The notes: generated by a model not told the origin, from the sequence alone. Positions 54,004 to 62,997 are shown, numbered from the stretch's first letter. The stretch: DNA of 64,000 nucleotides from Bacillus sp. JCM 19041 (GCA_001310375.1 BAXC01000002.1:1-64000), one strand, 5' to 3'. Made by a program: numbers and translations.

Positions 54004-54915
54004 ATGTATGAAGAAGTGAAAAGAAAGTTAAGAGGTTCCATTGCACCTGTTGTTACATCGTTTAAACAAGATGAGTCACTTGATCTAAATGCATTTCGGA
54101 ATTTAATTGACTGGCATATTGAAAGTGGCAGCCATGCCATTTCGGTTACGGGTACAACAGGTGAACCAAGTTCGTTGACAGTAGATGAACGAGTACAGGT
54201 AATGGAAACGGCCGCAAGGCAAATTAATGGACGGGTTCCTTTTGTTCCAGGTACCGGGTCCACAAACCATCAGGAAACACTATTTCTAACAAAAAAAGCA
54301 AAAGAACTTGGCGCAGATGCAGCCTTAATTATTGTTCCTTATTACAATAGGCCTTCTCAACACGCGCTCTATAAACATTTTAAAGCGGTAGCGGATGCAG
54401 TCGATATTCCAATTATTATCTATAATATCCCAGGAAGAACAGCAACAAATCTTGATGTAAAAACATTAGCGAAGTTAAACCGAGACTGTGAAAACATCAT
54501 TGGTGTGAAAGAGTCGAATAAGGATTTTGAACATGTAAACCGTGTTTTACTTGAATGCGGTCGTGACTTTTTGCTTTATTCCGGGATTGAATTGCTGTGT
54601 TATCCAATGCTTGCGATCGGTGGAGCGGGTCATATTAGTGCAACTGCAAATATTGTTCCAGGTAAAGTGGCCGAAATTTATAATGCGTGGGAGCAAGGTG
54701 ACGTAAAACGAGCTCTTGATCTCCACTTTGAATTGATGCCTTTAAACGACGTTCTATTTAAAGATACAAACCCAGCACCACTCAAGGCGGCACTCGGCAT
54801 GATGGGTAAAACGGAGCCTGTGTTACGTATGCCAATGGATGTCCCAACGCAAGAGCTTCAAGACGAGATTCGTACGGTGCTAAAAGAGTATGTTCAAGTT
54901 GTTGCACATTCTTAA
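54004..54915 (+). CDS. DapA-family (class I) aldolase in the hydroxyphenylacetate pathway
   Basis: A 303-residue TIM-barrel N-acetylneuraminate lyase/dihydrodipicolinate synthase family protein. Motifs: GSIAPVVTSFKQDESLD, VTGTTGEPSSLTVDERV, IYNIPGRTATNLD (Tyr) and NIIGVKESNKDFEHV (Schiff-base Lys). In enteric bacteria the last step of this pathway uses the unrelated class II aldolase HpaI. Here this gene, between ribF-like and hpaE, is the only aldolase and probably cleaves 2,4-dihydroxyhept-2-enedioate to pyruvate and succinate semialdehyde (inference). ATG 54004 is preferred over GTG 53998 by distance from AAAGGAG. Confidence 0.88.
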   Translation: MYEEVKRKLRGSIAPVVTSFKQDESLDLNAFRNLIDWHIESGSHAISVTGTTGEPSSLTVDERVQVMETAARQINGRVPFVPGTGSTNHQETLFLTKKAKELGADAALIIVPYYNRPSQHALYKHFKAVADAVDIPIIIYNIPGRTATNLDVKTLAKLNRDCENIIGVKESNKDFEHVNRVLLECGRDFLLYSGIELLCYPMLAIGGAGHISATANIVPGKVAEIYNAWEQGDVKRALDLHFELMPLNDVLFKDTNPAPLKAALGMMGKTEPVLRMPMDVPTQELQDEIRTVLKEYVQVVAHS

Positions 54916-54935
54916 GTCTGGGGGGAGTATTCGAA

Positions 54936-56450
54936 ATGGAACAACAAATAAAAACAGCATGGAACCGCAAGAGTGTAACCGTAAAAGATAGTAACCATTA
55001 TATCGGCGGAGATTTTGTTGGAGCAAGCTCTGGCGAATCGTTTGCCAATATTGATCCTTTCACAAACCAAAAGTTGAACTCGATTGCTTTAGGGGATGAA
55101 CGTGATATTTCTAAAGCAGTCGAAGCAGCGTCTGTCGCAATGAAAAAAGGACCATGGGGCAGTATGAAAGTCGAAGAACGGATGGTTTATATTAACCGGA
55201 TTGCTGATTTAATTGATGCAGAAATCGAAGAGATTGCTCATCTGGAAGCGTTGGATACTGGTCTTCCGATTAGTCAAACAAAAAAAATGACAGCTCGGGC
55301 TGCCGAGAATTTCCGTTTCTATGCGCGGATGGTTCAGTCCGTTTTGCATGGAGAGTCTTATCCAGTAGACAATTCCTTTATTAATTACACCGTTTATAAA
55401 CCAATTGGCGTTGTGGGGTTAATCACGCCTTGGAATGCACCTTTTATGTTGGAAACGTGGAAGGTCGCTCCTGCACTTGCAACAGGCAATGCAGTCGTAT
55501 TGAAACCGGCTGAGTTGTCGCCACTGACGGTTAATAAATTAGCAGAAGTGATTGACCGGGCTGGTTTGCCAGAAGGGGTGTTTAATGTCGTTCATGGATA
55601 CGGGGAAACAGCCGGCGCTGCTCTTGTTGCGCATAAGGATGTCACGGCAATTTCTTTTACAGGAGAAACAACAACTGGCTCAACGATTATAAAGAACTCG
55701 GCTGATACATTGAAGAAAACATCTATGGAACTTGGGGGGAAATCACCACTGATTGTGTTTGAGGATGCAAACTTTGACCGCGCTCTTGATGCAGCAGTGT
55801 GGGGCATCTTCTCATTTAATGGTGAGAGGTGCACAGCAAATTCCCGAGTGTTTCTTCACAGTAGCATTAAAGATCGTTTTATTGCGGCGATGAAGGAGCG
55901 AGTTGACAATCTAACGCTTGGCGATTCAATGGATGGTTCCACGCAGCTTGGACCTTTAATTAGTAAAGATCATATGGAAAAAGTCAATTCGTATATCTCA
56001 CTTGCAAAAGAGGAGGGATGTGAAGTTTACCAAGAAGGTGCCAGATGTGCTTGCAGATGGCAATTTTGTCCCGCCAACGCTCCTTTTAAATGCACAAAAC
56101 CATATGCGGGTATGCCAAGAAGAAATATTTGGCCGGTGGTTTCCGTGATCGAGTTTGAGGAGGAGCAAGAGGTCATTGATGCGGCAAATGATGTTGAATA
56201 TGGTCTAGCTGGCTATGTTTGGACATCGGACCTTCAACGTGGGCATCGAGTAGCGCAGGCAGTTGATGCTGGGATGATTTGGGTAAACGCGCAAAATGTT
56301 CGAGACTTACGCATTCCGTTTGGTGGGATGAAAGCAAGTGGGATCGGTCGTGAAGGTGGACACTATGCCATGTTTGAATTTTATACAGAGCCAAAAGCGA
56401 TTCATATTGCACTAGGCGACCACCATATCCCACAGTTCGGTAAAAAATAG
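54936..56450 (+). CDS. hpaE: 5-carboxymethyl-2-hydroxymuconate semialdehyde dehydrogenase (two compensating frameshifts inside)
   Basis: A 504-residue NAD-dependent aldehyde dehydrogenase. Motifs: GVVGLITPWNAPFMLETWK, TSMELGGKSPLIVFEDANF (catalytic Glu) and FNGERCTANSRVFL (catalytic Cys). The C-terminal block is GGMKASGIGREGGHYAMFEFY. It is continuous, but residues 368-400 (EGARCACRWQFC onward) do not look like the family. In the next frame the same DNA reads VPDVLADGNFVPPTLLLNA and MRVCQEEIFG, so indels near 56036 and 56133 cancel out. The native gene is surely intact. GGGGGAG precedes ATG 54936. Confidence 0.93.
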   Translation: MEQQIKTAWNRKSVTVKDSNHYIGGDFVGASSGESFANIDPFTNQKLNSIALGDERDISKAVEAASVAMKKGPWGSMKVEERMVYINRIADLIDAEIEEIAHLEALDTGLPISQTKKMTARAAENFRFYARMVQSVLHGESYPVDNSFINYTVYKPIGVVGLITPWNAPFMLETWKVAPALATGNAVVLKPAELSPLTVNKLAEVIDRAGLPEGVFNVVHGYGETAGAALVAHKDVTAISFTGETTTGSTIIKNSADTLKKTSMELGGKSPLIVFEDANFDRALDAAVWGIFSFNGERCTANSRVFLHSSIKDRFIAAMKERVDNLTLGDSMDGSTQLGPLISKDHMEKVNSYISLAKEEGCEVYQEGARCACRWQFCPANAPFKCTKPYAGMPRRNIWPVVSVIEFEEEQEVIDAANDVEYGLAGYVWTSDLQRGHRVAQAVDAGMIWVNAQNVRDLRIPFGGMKASGIGREGGHYAMFEFYTEPKAIHIALGDHHIPQFGKK

Positions 56451-56468
56451 TAAAAGGGGGCGATTTTC

Positions 56469-57947
56469 TTGCCAGCAAAAACAGGACAACAATACATTGA
56501 CCGATTAAAGGAAGCAAATAACAATGTCTATATGCATGGTGAGCGTGTAGAAGACGTCACAACCCATCCGGCAACAGCGAATGTCGTAAAGTCGATGGCG
56601 AAGCTTTATGATGTGCAGCACGAAAAGAAAGAGAAGATGCTCTATACATCAGCGCAAACTGGGGATCAAGTCGGGATGACGTTTTTGCGACCGAAAACGA
56701 TTGGAGATCTTGTACTTCGTCGTGAGGCCATTCAGGAATGGGCGCGTATTTCTGGAGGAATGATGGGTCGTTCTCCCGATTATTTAAACGCTGAAGTGAT
56801 GGCAATGGGCGCTTCTAATGAATTATTTGCTGAAGATGAGCAGCGTTTTGCTGACAATGCACGTAAGTATTATGATTTTGCGCGTGAGAATGATATTAGC
56901 TTAACGCATACGTTGATCCATCCTCAAGTTAATCGGGCAAAGGCGCAGCATGAACAAAAGGATGCAAACGTGGCACTGCATTTAGTAGAAAAACAAGCAG
57001 ATGGCATTATTGTAGATGGCATCCGCCTGCTTGCAACGCAAGGCGGTATAACAGATGAGATTCTTGTTTTTCCATCAACCGTAAAACCTGCAGGTGAGTT
57101 AGATGATCCATATTCGCTTGCATTTGCGATTCCGAACAATACGCCTGGACTGAAATTTTTAAGCCGTGAGTCGTTTGATTATGGCAAAAGCGCATGGGAT
57201 CATCCATTGTCTTCCCGTTTCGAAGAAGGTGATGCAATTGTATCATTTGAAAACGTGTTTGTTCCGTGGGATCGCGTGTTTGTTTGTGGGAATTCTTCGA
57301 TTTGCAATCGAACATTTCGGGAAACAAATGCTGTTGTTCATATGTCGCATCAAGTTGTATCGAAAAACGTTGTCAAAACAGAGTTTTTGCTAGGTGTTGT
57401 TCTAAAACTAATGGATGCGATTGGCATTGATGGATTCCAGCATGTAAAAGACAAAGGCACGGAAATTATGCTAACGCTTGAAGCGATGAAATCTCATTTA
57501 TACCGGGCGGAACAAAGTGCAAAACTCGATAAATGGGGGACAATGACGCCAGATTTTGAAGCGCTTAACGCCGCGCGGAATTGGTACCCGCGTGTATACC
57601 CACGTTTAAATGAAATTTTACGCGTCCTTGGTGCATCAGGATTAATGGGAATTCCAACAGAGGCAGATTTCCAGAATGAAGAAATTGGTGCGATTCTACA
57701 TCGTGGGTTGCAAGGCAAGAATCTAGAAGGATATGAGAAAGTTCAACTATTCCGTCTTGCTTGGGATATGACGATGAGTGCATTTGGAAGTAGACAGATG
57801 CACTATGAATATTACTTCTTTGGAGATCCGGTCCGAATGGGCATGGCGTACTTTGATGCATTTGAAAAAGATTCGTATAAAGCACAAGTGGATGAGTTTT
57901 TAAAGAGTATCCCAAATGCAAAGCCAACACTTGTAAGGGGGTCATAA
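56469..57947 (+). CDS. hpaB: 4-hydroxyphenylacetate 3-monooxygenase, oxygenase component
   Basis: A 492-residue FADH2-dependent hydroxylase of the two-component HpaBC type, converting 4-hydroxyphenylacetate to 3,4-dihydroxyphenylacetate. Acyl-CoA dehydrogenase-like fold: AKTGQQYIDRLKEANNNVYM start, MMGRSPDYLNAEVMAM, LTHTLIHPQVNRAK, NVFVPWDRVFVCGN and FRETNAVVHMSHQVVSKN. The start is TTG 56469 behind AAGGGGG at 8 bases; no ATG fits. It lies 18 bases after hpaE and 1 base before hpaD. Confidence 0.96.
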   Translation: MPAKTGQQYIDRLKEANNNVYMHGERVEDVTTHPATANVVKSMAKLYDVQHEKKEKMLYTSAQTGDQVGMTFLRPKTIGDLVLRREAIQEWARISGGMMGRSPDYLNAEVMAMGASNELFAEDEQRFADNARKYYDFARENDISLTHTLIHPQVNRAKAQHEQKDANVALHLVEKQADGIIVDGIRLLATQGGITDEILVFPSTVKPAGELDDPYSLAFAIPNNTPGLKFLSRESFDYGKSAWDHPLSSRFEEGDAIVSFENVFVPWDRVFVCGNSSICNRTFRETNAVVHMSHQVVSKNVVKTEFLLGVVLKLMDAIGIDGFQHVKDKGTEIMLTLEAMKSHLYRAEQSAKLDKWGTMTPDFEALNAARNWYPRVYPRLNEILRVLGASGLMGIPTEADFQNEEIGAILHRGLQGKNLEGYEKVQLFRLAWDMTMSAFGSRQMHYEYYFFGDPVRMGMAYFDAFEKDSYKAQVDEFLKSIPNAKPTLVRGS

Positions 57948-57948
57948 G

Positions 57949-58931
57949 ATGAACGGAGCAATTATTCGTACGGGACGCGCTGTATTGCACGTCACTGATT
58001 TAGAAAAAGCAAGAGATTTTTATGTCGAAGGACTTGGCTTTATTGAAACCGAATCAATGGAAAAAGAGTTGTATCTACGTGGTTTGGAAGAACATAATCA
58101 TCATTCACTTTTGTTAAAAAAAACTGATAAAGCGGCAATTGAAGCAATTAGCTATAAAGTGTATGCAGAATCGGACCTTGAGGCGTTGTATGATCAGTTT
58201 CAGCAAGAAGGGTTGGATCCTATCTGGATCGAAAAAGGCGAACAACATGCAATGGGAAGGGTTTTGCGTGTACAAGATGTGTCAGGCTTACCGATCGAAT
58301 ACTATGCTGAAATGGATGCAGTTGAGCGGATGCTACAACGTTATGATTTATATAAAGGTGCACGGTACAACGAATTGACCACTTTAATTGCATGGTGAGG
58401 GATGTGGAGGAGGCATACAGCTTCTACACGGAAAAACTAGGATTTGCGTGTTCGGAATACACAGCAACAGAAGAGGATCGGATTTGGGCGGCGTGGCTGC
58501 ACAGGAAACAAACAGTACATGATGTTGCATTTATGAATGGGCAGGGGCCGCGTTTGCATCATGTAGGTTTTTGGTTAAGTGACCCGTTAGCACTGATCCA
58601 TGCATGTGATGTATTGGCTGCTAAAGGATATTCGCCGAGCATTGAGCGCGGGCCAGGTCGTCACGGGCTTTCTAACGCATTCTTCCTTTATGTGCGCGAC
58701 CCAGATGGACATCGGATTGAATTATATAACGGTGATTACTTAACTAGTGACCCTGATTTTAAACCAATCCGTTGGGGGATTAATGATCCGATGAGAGGAA
58801 CTTTCTGGGGGCATGAGGCGCCAGATAGTTGGTTTAATGAAGCTTCAAGTGTTCTTGATGTAAAAACACAGGAACCGATTGAAATTAACAAACCTGTTTT
58901 GAAGCAAGGTAAACCACAGTTTGTCATTTAG
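57949..58931 (+). pseudogene. hpaD: 3,4-dihydroxyphenylacetate (homoprotocatechuate) 2,3-dioxygenase, frameshifted
   Basis: Extradiol ring-cleavage dioxygenase of about 327 residues with repeated glyoxalase-type modules. The first half reads IIRTGRAVLHVTDLEKARDF and LEEHNHHSLLLKKTD. A one-base loss near 58370 shifts the frame, after which RIDHFNCMVRDVEEAYSFYT continues. The Fe(II) ligands are the His of IDHFN, the His of GPRLHHVGFW and the Glu of HRIELYNGDY, so all three are present across the break. The C-terminal lid GTFWGHEAPDSWF is typical. It belongs to the iron-dependent type I family (as in Brevibacterium), not the HpaD type III family of E. coli. Confidence 0.93.
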
Positions 58932-58945
58932 GAGGGTAGAAGAAA

Positions 58946-59401
58946 ATGGATGATCGTTTGTTTCGAACGGCTATGAGCAAATTTGCAACAGGAGTTACGG
59001 TCATTACGACTGAAGTAGATAGCGATGTACATGGCATGACGCTAACGCATTTATGTCTGTTTCACTCGATCCGAGCTAGTTCTTATTTCTGTTAGTAATA
59101 AGGCTAAGATGAAAGCTACTTAGATCAGTCAGGTACGTTTGCAGTCAATTTACTCGCACAGAGCCAAGAAAATGTGTCAAAGCAGTTTGCTGGGCAAATA
59201 CACGATGAGAAAGCCGCGCAATTTACAGAGTTTGCAGGGTTGCCAGTGATTGATAAGGCGCTTGCAAGTATTGCCTGTGATGTTCATGATACAACGGTTC
59301 AAGGCGATCATACGTTATATATTGGTAAGGTGCGGGATATTGTTGTTACAGATGCAGAGCCACTAACGTTTTATTCTGGGAAATATGGCATGATTTCATA
59401 A
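58946..59401 (+). pseudogene. hpaC: 4-hydroxyphenylacetate 3-monooxygenase reductase component (flavin reductase), several frameshifts
   Basis: Flavin:NADH reductase of about 152 residues that supplies FADH2 to HpaB. The N-terminus MDDRLFRTAMSKFATGVTVI is the family signature F-A-T-G-V-T-V-I. The middle reads, in changing frames, AFMSVSLDP and LISVSNKAKMKAT. The end (from about 59130) reads GTFAVNLLAQSQENVSKQFAG and FYSGKYGMIS. At least three or four indels fall within about 100 bases (59040-59135), the worst-damaged spot in the window. AGGAGGGT precedes ATG 58946. Last gene of the plus arm. Confidence 0.9.
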
Positions 59402-59404
59402 GGC

Positions 59405-59446
59405 AAAGGTGTTCTTGCATAGCTGCGAGAACACCTTTATTTTTGT
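59405..59446. terminator. Bidirectional terminator at the end of the plus hpa arm
   Basis: AAAGGTGTTCT / AGAACACCTTT stem with a 12-base loop followed by ATTTTTG; it overlaps the end of the convergent gntR gene. Confidence 0.88.
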
Positions 59447-60085
59447 TCAGATTCAATAGAATGAACGGTGTTTAGTTTGTGTTGTCGAGCAAAAAGTTCG
59501 ATTTCATCTTCTGTTGCATTGCCATTAAGCATCTCTATGAGCTGGTTATGCTCTTTAATAGAATGAGGCGCACGCTTAGGGTAAAGTAAAAAGCTTGTTT
59601 GGCGCACAGCATTTAACCTTTCGCGGTATTGTTCGATTGATTTAACAATTAATTTGTTCGGACAATGTTCATATATGAATCCATGAAAAAGTCGGTTTAA
59701 ATCACTAAACTGATGTAGGTCATAATCTTGAAGGGACTCGTGCATCTGGTTGTTAAGTTGCTTTAAATAGTCGGGTTTGTCACCAATTAGTTGTTTGGCC
59801 GCTAATCGAGTTGCGTACCTTCTAAGACAGCGACAGCTTCGAGGGTTTCTTTATAAAGGCATCGTCAATTGCTCGAACAACAGCTCCGACATTCGCAACA
59901 TAATCAAGTAGTTGTTCTGACTCAAGTTGATGAATGGCTTCTCTAACAGGTATTGCGCTTGAACCAAGTTCTTTTGCCATTTGGTCAATAACAATTCGTC
60001 TCCCAGGCGCGTAACTGCCATCGAGAATGCGTTTTCTAATCATTTCATAAGCAAGTTGGCGTTTACTCAATTTTTTTATACTCAT
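59437..60085 (-). pseudogene. GntR family regulator with FCD ligand domain, frameshifted
   Basis: FadR-type regulator of about 215 residues. The winged helix begins KLSKRQLAYEMIRKRILDG and contains GRRIVIDQMAKELGSSAIPVREAIHQLE. The all-helical FCD domain continues in other frames: ATRLAAKQLIGDKPDYLKQL, FSDLNRLFHGFIYEHCPNK and KRAPHSIKEHNQLIEML. Breaks lie near 59850 and 59800. Position at the convergent end of the hpa island suggests a second pathway regulator (inference). Its ATG overlaps the stop of the gerAA frame by 4 bases, which may be an artefact of an indel in the A-run near 60138-60146. Confidence 0.9.
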
Positions 60086-61590
60086 AGTTCAAATATATAT
60101 CGAATGGAAGAGTCGTGCAATAAGACAAGACTCACCATTCTTTTTTTTCTTCCTGCTGCCGCCTTCGAATGGTTAAATGGCAATGAATTTGGTTTATTGA
60201 TGACTTTCACTAAACTTGGACGAAAGATGGTGTCGCGCCACCTGCTTGGTTGAAAAGGCAAGAGGGGATAGAGATAAGGAACACCAAGTGAACGCAAGAA
60301 AACACCATTAATAATAAGCGCAGTTGCTGCAATAAGAATGCCTGTAAATCCGAAGAAGTGGGCAATGAGCAACAGGATAATCCTCATAAAAAAGATGGGT
60401 GACAATAATCCACGGTGAAGAACTGGGAAACTTGTAATATAACAAACCCCAATGATGACGATCGTAACAGGATGGAAAAGACTAACGTCTGTTGCAATAT
60501 CACTAATGAGCATCGTTCCGATAAAAGTGACGGCAAAGATCGTATTACCTGGCAACCGGTATGACCCGTCCATTATTATTTGCATGAGCAAAATGACAAA
60601 CAATAATTCAATAGTAAAAGGTGCAAGTGTACCATGAGTTTTGATTAACTGGTCCGCCAAGCCCGGAGGCATGGATTCGAGATGAAACCGTACGATTGCG
60701 ACTGTAATTGCTGGCAGTAAGGTTGCAATTGAAAAATACAGGTAACGTAGGGGTCTGGCGCCAAATCGACCGAACTCCGATAAATAATCATCTTGGTTTT
60801 GGAAGAAATGAAAAAGAACACTTGGAGCAATAATCGCTAAAGGCGATCCCTCGACTAGTAAAACAATACGTCCTTTAGCAAGTGCCATTGCACAGGCATC
60901 AGGTCGATCAATTGTCATTGTACGCGGAAAAAGGAATCCTTTTCCCTCGAGTGCATCAGTAGCGATTTGTGAAACAATAAAATCATCAACATCGATACTT
61001 TGTAATCGTGTAATGACTTCTGAAACAAGATCAGGGTCTGTTTTTCCTTCAACAGAAACAACGGCCATATTTTTAGCAGCGTGCTTTCCAACAGAAAGCG
61101 TTGTAATCGTTAAATCGGAGCTACGGAAATAATTGCGCATTAAGTTTAAGTTTGTCGAGAGGTCTTCCGTTAATCCGGAGGCAGGACCTTCATATACACT
61201 GCTTGATAACGGAACACCAACACTACGTATGTCCCAATTGGAACAGTCAATTAAGTAGGCATAATTGTGATTGAAAATGAGTACTGCTTTACCGTCAAGT
61301 AACCCTCGTTTGCACGTTTCTAATTTAATTGTTTGAACGGGGGACCCGTCCTTAAGCCATTCCTTTAAATCACGTATATCAAAGTTTTGATTTGATTCAG
61401 TAAGTGCTTGAAGAGGTTCGAATATAAAAGAACGCAGTTTCTTTTCATCGATTGCTTCTTCTAGAAAAAGCAGTTTTGCTTCGCTGGAGTTTGCTAATTG
61501 TATGGAAAGAGAGCGTACGCTCTTTGCTTGATGAAATAGGTTTTTTATCAACAAATCATTAGTCAATAAATCATTCGTCAAAATTTCCAT
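60082..61590 (-). CDS. gerAA: GerA-family spore germinant receptor A subunit
   Basis: Inner spore-membrane protein of about 502 residues. The N-terminal soluble domain (VLIFNHNYAYLIDCSNWDIR, EGPASGLTEDLSTNLNLMRN) and the central membrane domain (GFLFPRTMTIDRPDACAMAL, LVEGSPLAIIAPSVLFHFF, PGNTIFAVTFIGTMLISDIA) carry the GerA family motifs. The C-terminus RWRDTIFRPSLVKVINKP is standard; the last 20 residues may be out of frame because of an A-run indel near 60140. No B or C subunit gene is adjacent, so it is an orphan here. ATG 61590 follows AAAGGGCGG. A perfect sigma-G promoter precedes it. Confidence 0.94.
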   Translation of the reverse strand: MEILTNDLLTNDLLIKNLFHQAKSVRSLSIQLANSSEAKLLFLEEAIDEKKLRSFIFEPLQALTESNQNFDIRDLKEWLKDGSPVQTIKLETCKRGLLDGKAVLIFNHNYAYLIDCSNWDIRSVGVPLSSSVYEGPASGLTEDLSTNLNLMRNYFRSSDLTITTLSVGKHAAKNMAVVSVEGKTDPDLVSEVITRLQSIDVDDFIVSQIATDALEGKGFLFPRTMTIDRPDACAMALAKGRIVLLVEGSPLAIIAPSVLFHFFQNQDDYLSEFGRFGARPLRYLYFSIATLLPAITVAIVRFHLESMPPGLADQLIKTHGTLAPFTIELLFVILLMQIIMDGSYRLPGNTIFAVTFIGTMLISDIATDVSLFHPVTIVIIGVCYITSFPVLHRGLLSPIFFMRIILLLIAHFFGFTGILIAATALIINGVFLRSLGVPYLYPLLPFQPSRWRDTIFRPSLVKVINKPNSLPFNHSKAAAGRKKRMVSLVLLHDSSIRYIFEL

Positions 61591-61619
61591 TGTACGCCGC
61601 CCTTTTCTAGTAATTTGCT

Positions 61620-61649
61620 TAGTATGCAAACGGAGTTGTCTCGTTATAC
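61620..61649 (-). promoter_or_regulatory. Sigma-G (forespore) promoter of gerAA
   Basis: Minus strand GTATA-N18-CATACTA, matching the sigma-G consensus GNATR-N18-CATNHTA at every defined position, 29 bases before the gerAA start. Confidence 0.88.
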
Positions 61650-61686
61650 ACGAGGTTAATGGTTTGATAAAAAAAGAAGGAAAATC

Positions 61687-61714
61687 ACCTTTGGCTAGGC
61701 AAGTGCGTATGATA
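61687..61714 (+). promoter_or_regulatory. Sigma-K-like promoter candidate of the collagen-like gene
   Basis: AC-N17-CGTATGATA, one mismatch from AC-N17-CATANNNTA, 28 bases upstream of the start codon. Confidence 0.45.
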
Positions 61715-61742
61715 TGAAATGATTGTTAGAGGAGGAGAACAA

Positions 61743-62172
61743 ATGGACCCAAATCAACATCGAATTATCTCAAGTTTGTTTCCTGGTGGAGGGGGACCTG
61801 GATTTCCAGGGCAAGGGGGCCCACCTGGTTTTCCAGGTGGAGGCCCTGGTCAACAAGGTCCAGGAGGCCCGCCAGGCTTTCCAGGCGGAGGAGGCAAGGA
61901 GGTCCTCCAACCGCTCCACCACCCACTGGACCACCGCCATCAGAAGGGATTTTGGCGACACAGGGTCACCATCGGTATACGCTGTTGACCCAGGAGCAAT
62001 TTCTGGTTGTGCATACCGATACACGTATATTCGGTTAAATAACGGTGAAGAATTCTGGTTCTATCCAACATTTATTGGAAGAAATTCAGTCGCCGGTTAT
62101 CGTTGGATGTTTTTTAGATGGATTTATTTTGGAATTGATACGAGAAGAATCGCTTCATTTCAATGTGTGTGA
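61743..62172 (+). pseudogene. Collagen-like Gly/Pro-rich protein with conserved FWFYPTF-type C-terminal domain, frameshifted
   Basis: Small surface-type protein of about 143 residues. Residues 14-52 are a collagen-like Gly/Pro-rich tract built on the repeated unit G-G-P-P-G-F-P-G. After at least two frame changes in the GC-rich repeat (about 61895-61960) it continues GCAYRYTYIRLNNGEEFWFY, then PTFIGRNSVAGYRW and YFGIDTRRIASFQC, a block I have seen in uncharacterised Bacillus proteins. AGAGGAGGAG precedes ATG 61743. The candidate sigma-K promoter and divergent gerAA suggest a late-sporulation coat or exosporium role, as for BclA-like proteins (inference). Confidence 0.7.
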
Positions 62173-62184
62173 AACATGCGATGA

Positions 62185-62216
62185 GAAAGGGTAAACGCTA
62201 CCCTTTCTTTTTTTTG
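62185..62216 (+). terminator. Terminator of the collagen-like gene
   Basis: GAAAGGGTA / TACCCTTTC stem with a 5-base loop followed by eight T. Confidence 0.92.
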
Positions 62217-62402
62217 TTTTTTAAAAGGAAGAGTATTTGAGACTTATTAGGAGGATATGGGAAGAATTACAACCTCTTTGTCGAGCAACCGCTGTCATCT
62301 TCTTTCATGCGGCTAATATTAAGAGATTAGCTGTTTGCGGAATTTATGTAACCATCCTATTATTAAAAAGGGTCAAACAATCCTAACTAAATAAAAAAAG
62401 AT

Positions 62403-62427
62403 GTTTTATTTTTATGAGTTAGGGTAA
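62403..62427 (+). promoter_or_regulatory. Sigma-B-like promoter of the ectoine operon
   Basis: GTTTTA-N13-GGGTAA, one mismatch per box from the general stress sigma-B consensus GTTTAA-N12-14-GGGTAT, 48 bases before ectA. The gene-free stretch 62217-62475 otherwise shows only a small GCTAAT/ATTAGC hairpin near 62312. Confidence 0.6.
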
Positions 62428-62475
62428 AAGAAACAAGAATACCACTGCAATCTTAATTAAATAAAGGAGGATATT

Positions 62476-62970
62476 ATGGCTCAATCACCGGTTTTGACGC
62501 TAGAAAAGCCAACCGTTGAAGATGGAGGCGCCATGTGGCAGTTGGCTGAGGATTCATCCCTCGATTCAAACTCATCCTACAAGTACATTATGATGTGCGA
62601 ATATTTTGACGAAACTTGTATTGTCGCAAAAGAAGAGCACGATGTTGTTGGATTTATCACAGGTTTTATCCCACCAAAGCAACCGGATACTTTGTTTATT
62701 TGGCAAGTAGGTGTAGCTGAATCACAACGTGGGAAAGGACTCGCGCTTGATCTACTCGAGAAGCTTCTTGAACGTAGTGTATGTGAAAATGTGAACTATG
62801 TCGAAGCGACTGTGACCCCGTCAAACATCGCATCCCAGTCTTTATTTAAAAAGTTAGCTCGTTCACAAGGAACGGCATACAGTGTTTCTGAATGTTTTGG
62901 AGAAGATTTATTCCCAGATGAAAACCACGAAGAAGAAAAGACTTTTCGAATTGGACCACTTAAGTCTTAA
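62476..62970 (+). CDS. ectA: L-2,4-diaminobutyrate N-acetyltransferase
   Basis: A 164-residue GNAT enzyme, second step of ectoine synthesis. Family motifs: LTLEKPTVEDGGAMWQLAED, then SSYKYIMMCEYFDETCIVA, GFITGFIPPKQPDTLFIWQV, the acetyl-CoA loop VGVAESQRGKGLALDLLEKL and TVTPSNIASQSLFKKLA. AAAGGAGG precedes ATG 62476. It is 27 bases upstream of ectB, in the usual ectABC order. It makes the compatible solute ectoine for salt stress together with the BCCT importer at the left end. Confidence 0.96.
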   Translation: MAQSPVLTLEKPTVEDGGAMWQLAEDSSLDSNSSYKYIMMCEYFDETCIVAKEEHDVVGFITGFIPPKQPDTLFIWQVGVAESQRGKGLALDLLEKLLERSVCENVNYVEATVTPSNIASQSLFKKLARSQGTAYSVSECFGEDLFPDENHEEEKTFRIGPLKS

Positions 62971-62997
62971 TAAGATTCTAAGGAGGAACATCGTAAC

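Noticed and set aside
59040..59140. hpaC as a genuinely decayed gene
   Set aside because: The rest of the gene and operon is well conserved, and at least the first break here fits a single base loss, as elsewhere in the window; sequencing error is simpler.
61780..61900. Tandem repeats in the collagen-like gene as CRISPR or minisatellite
   Set aside because: The repeat encodes a regular Gly-Pro pattern and has no spacers.
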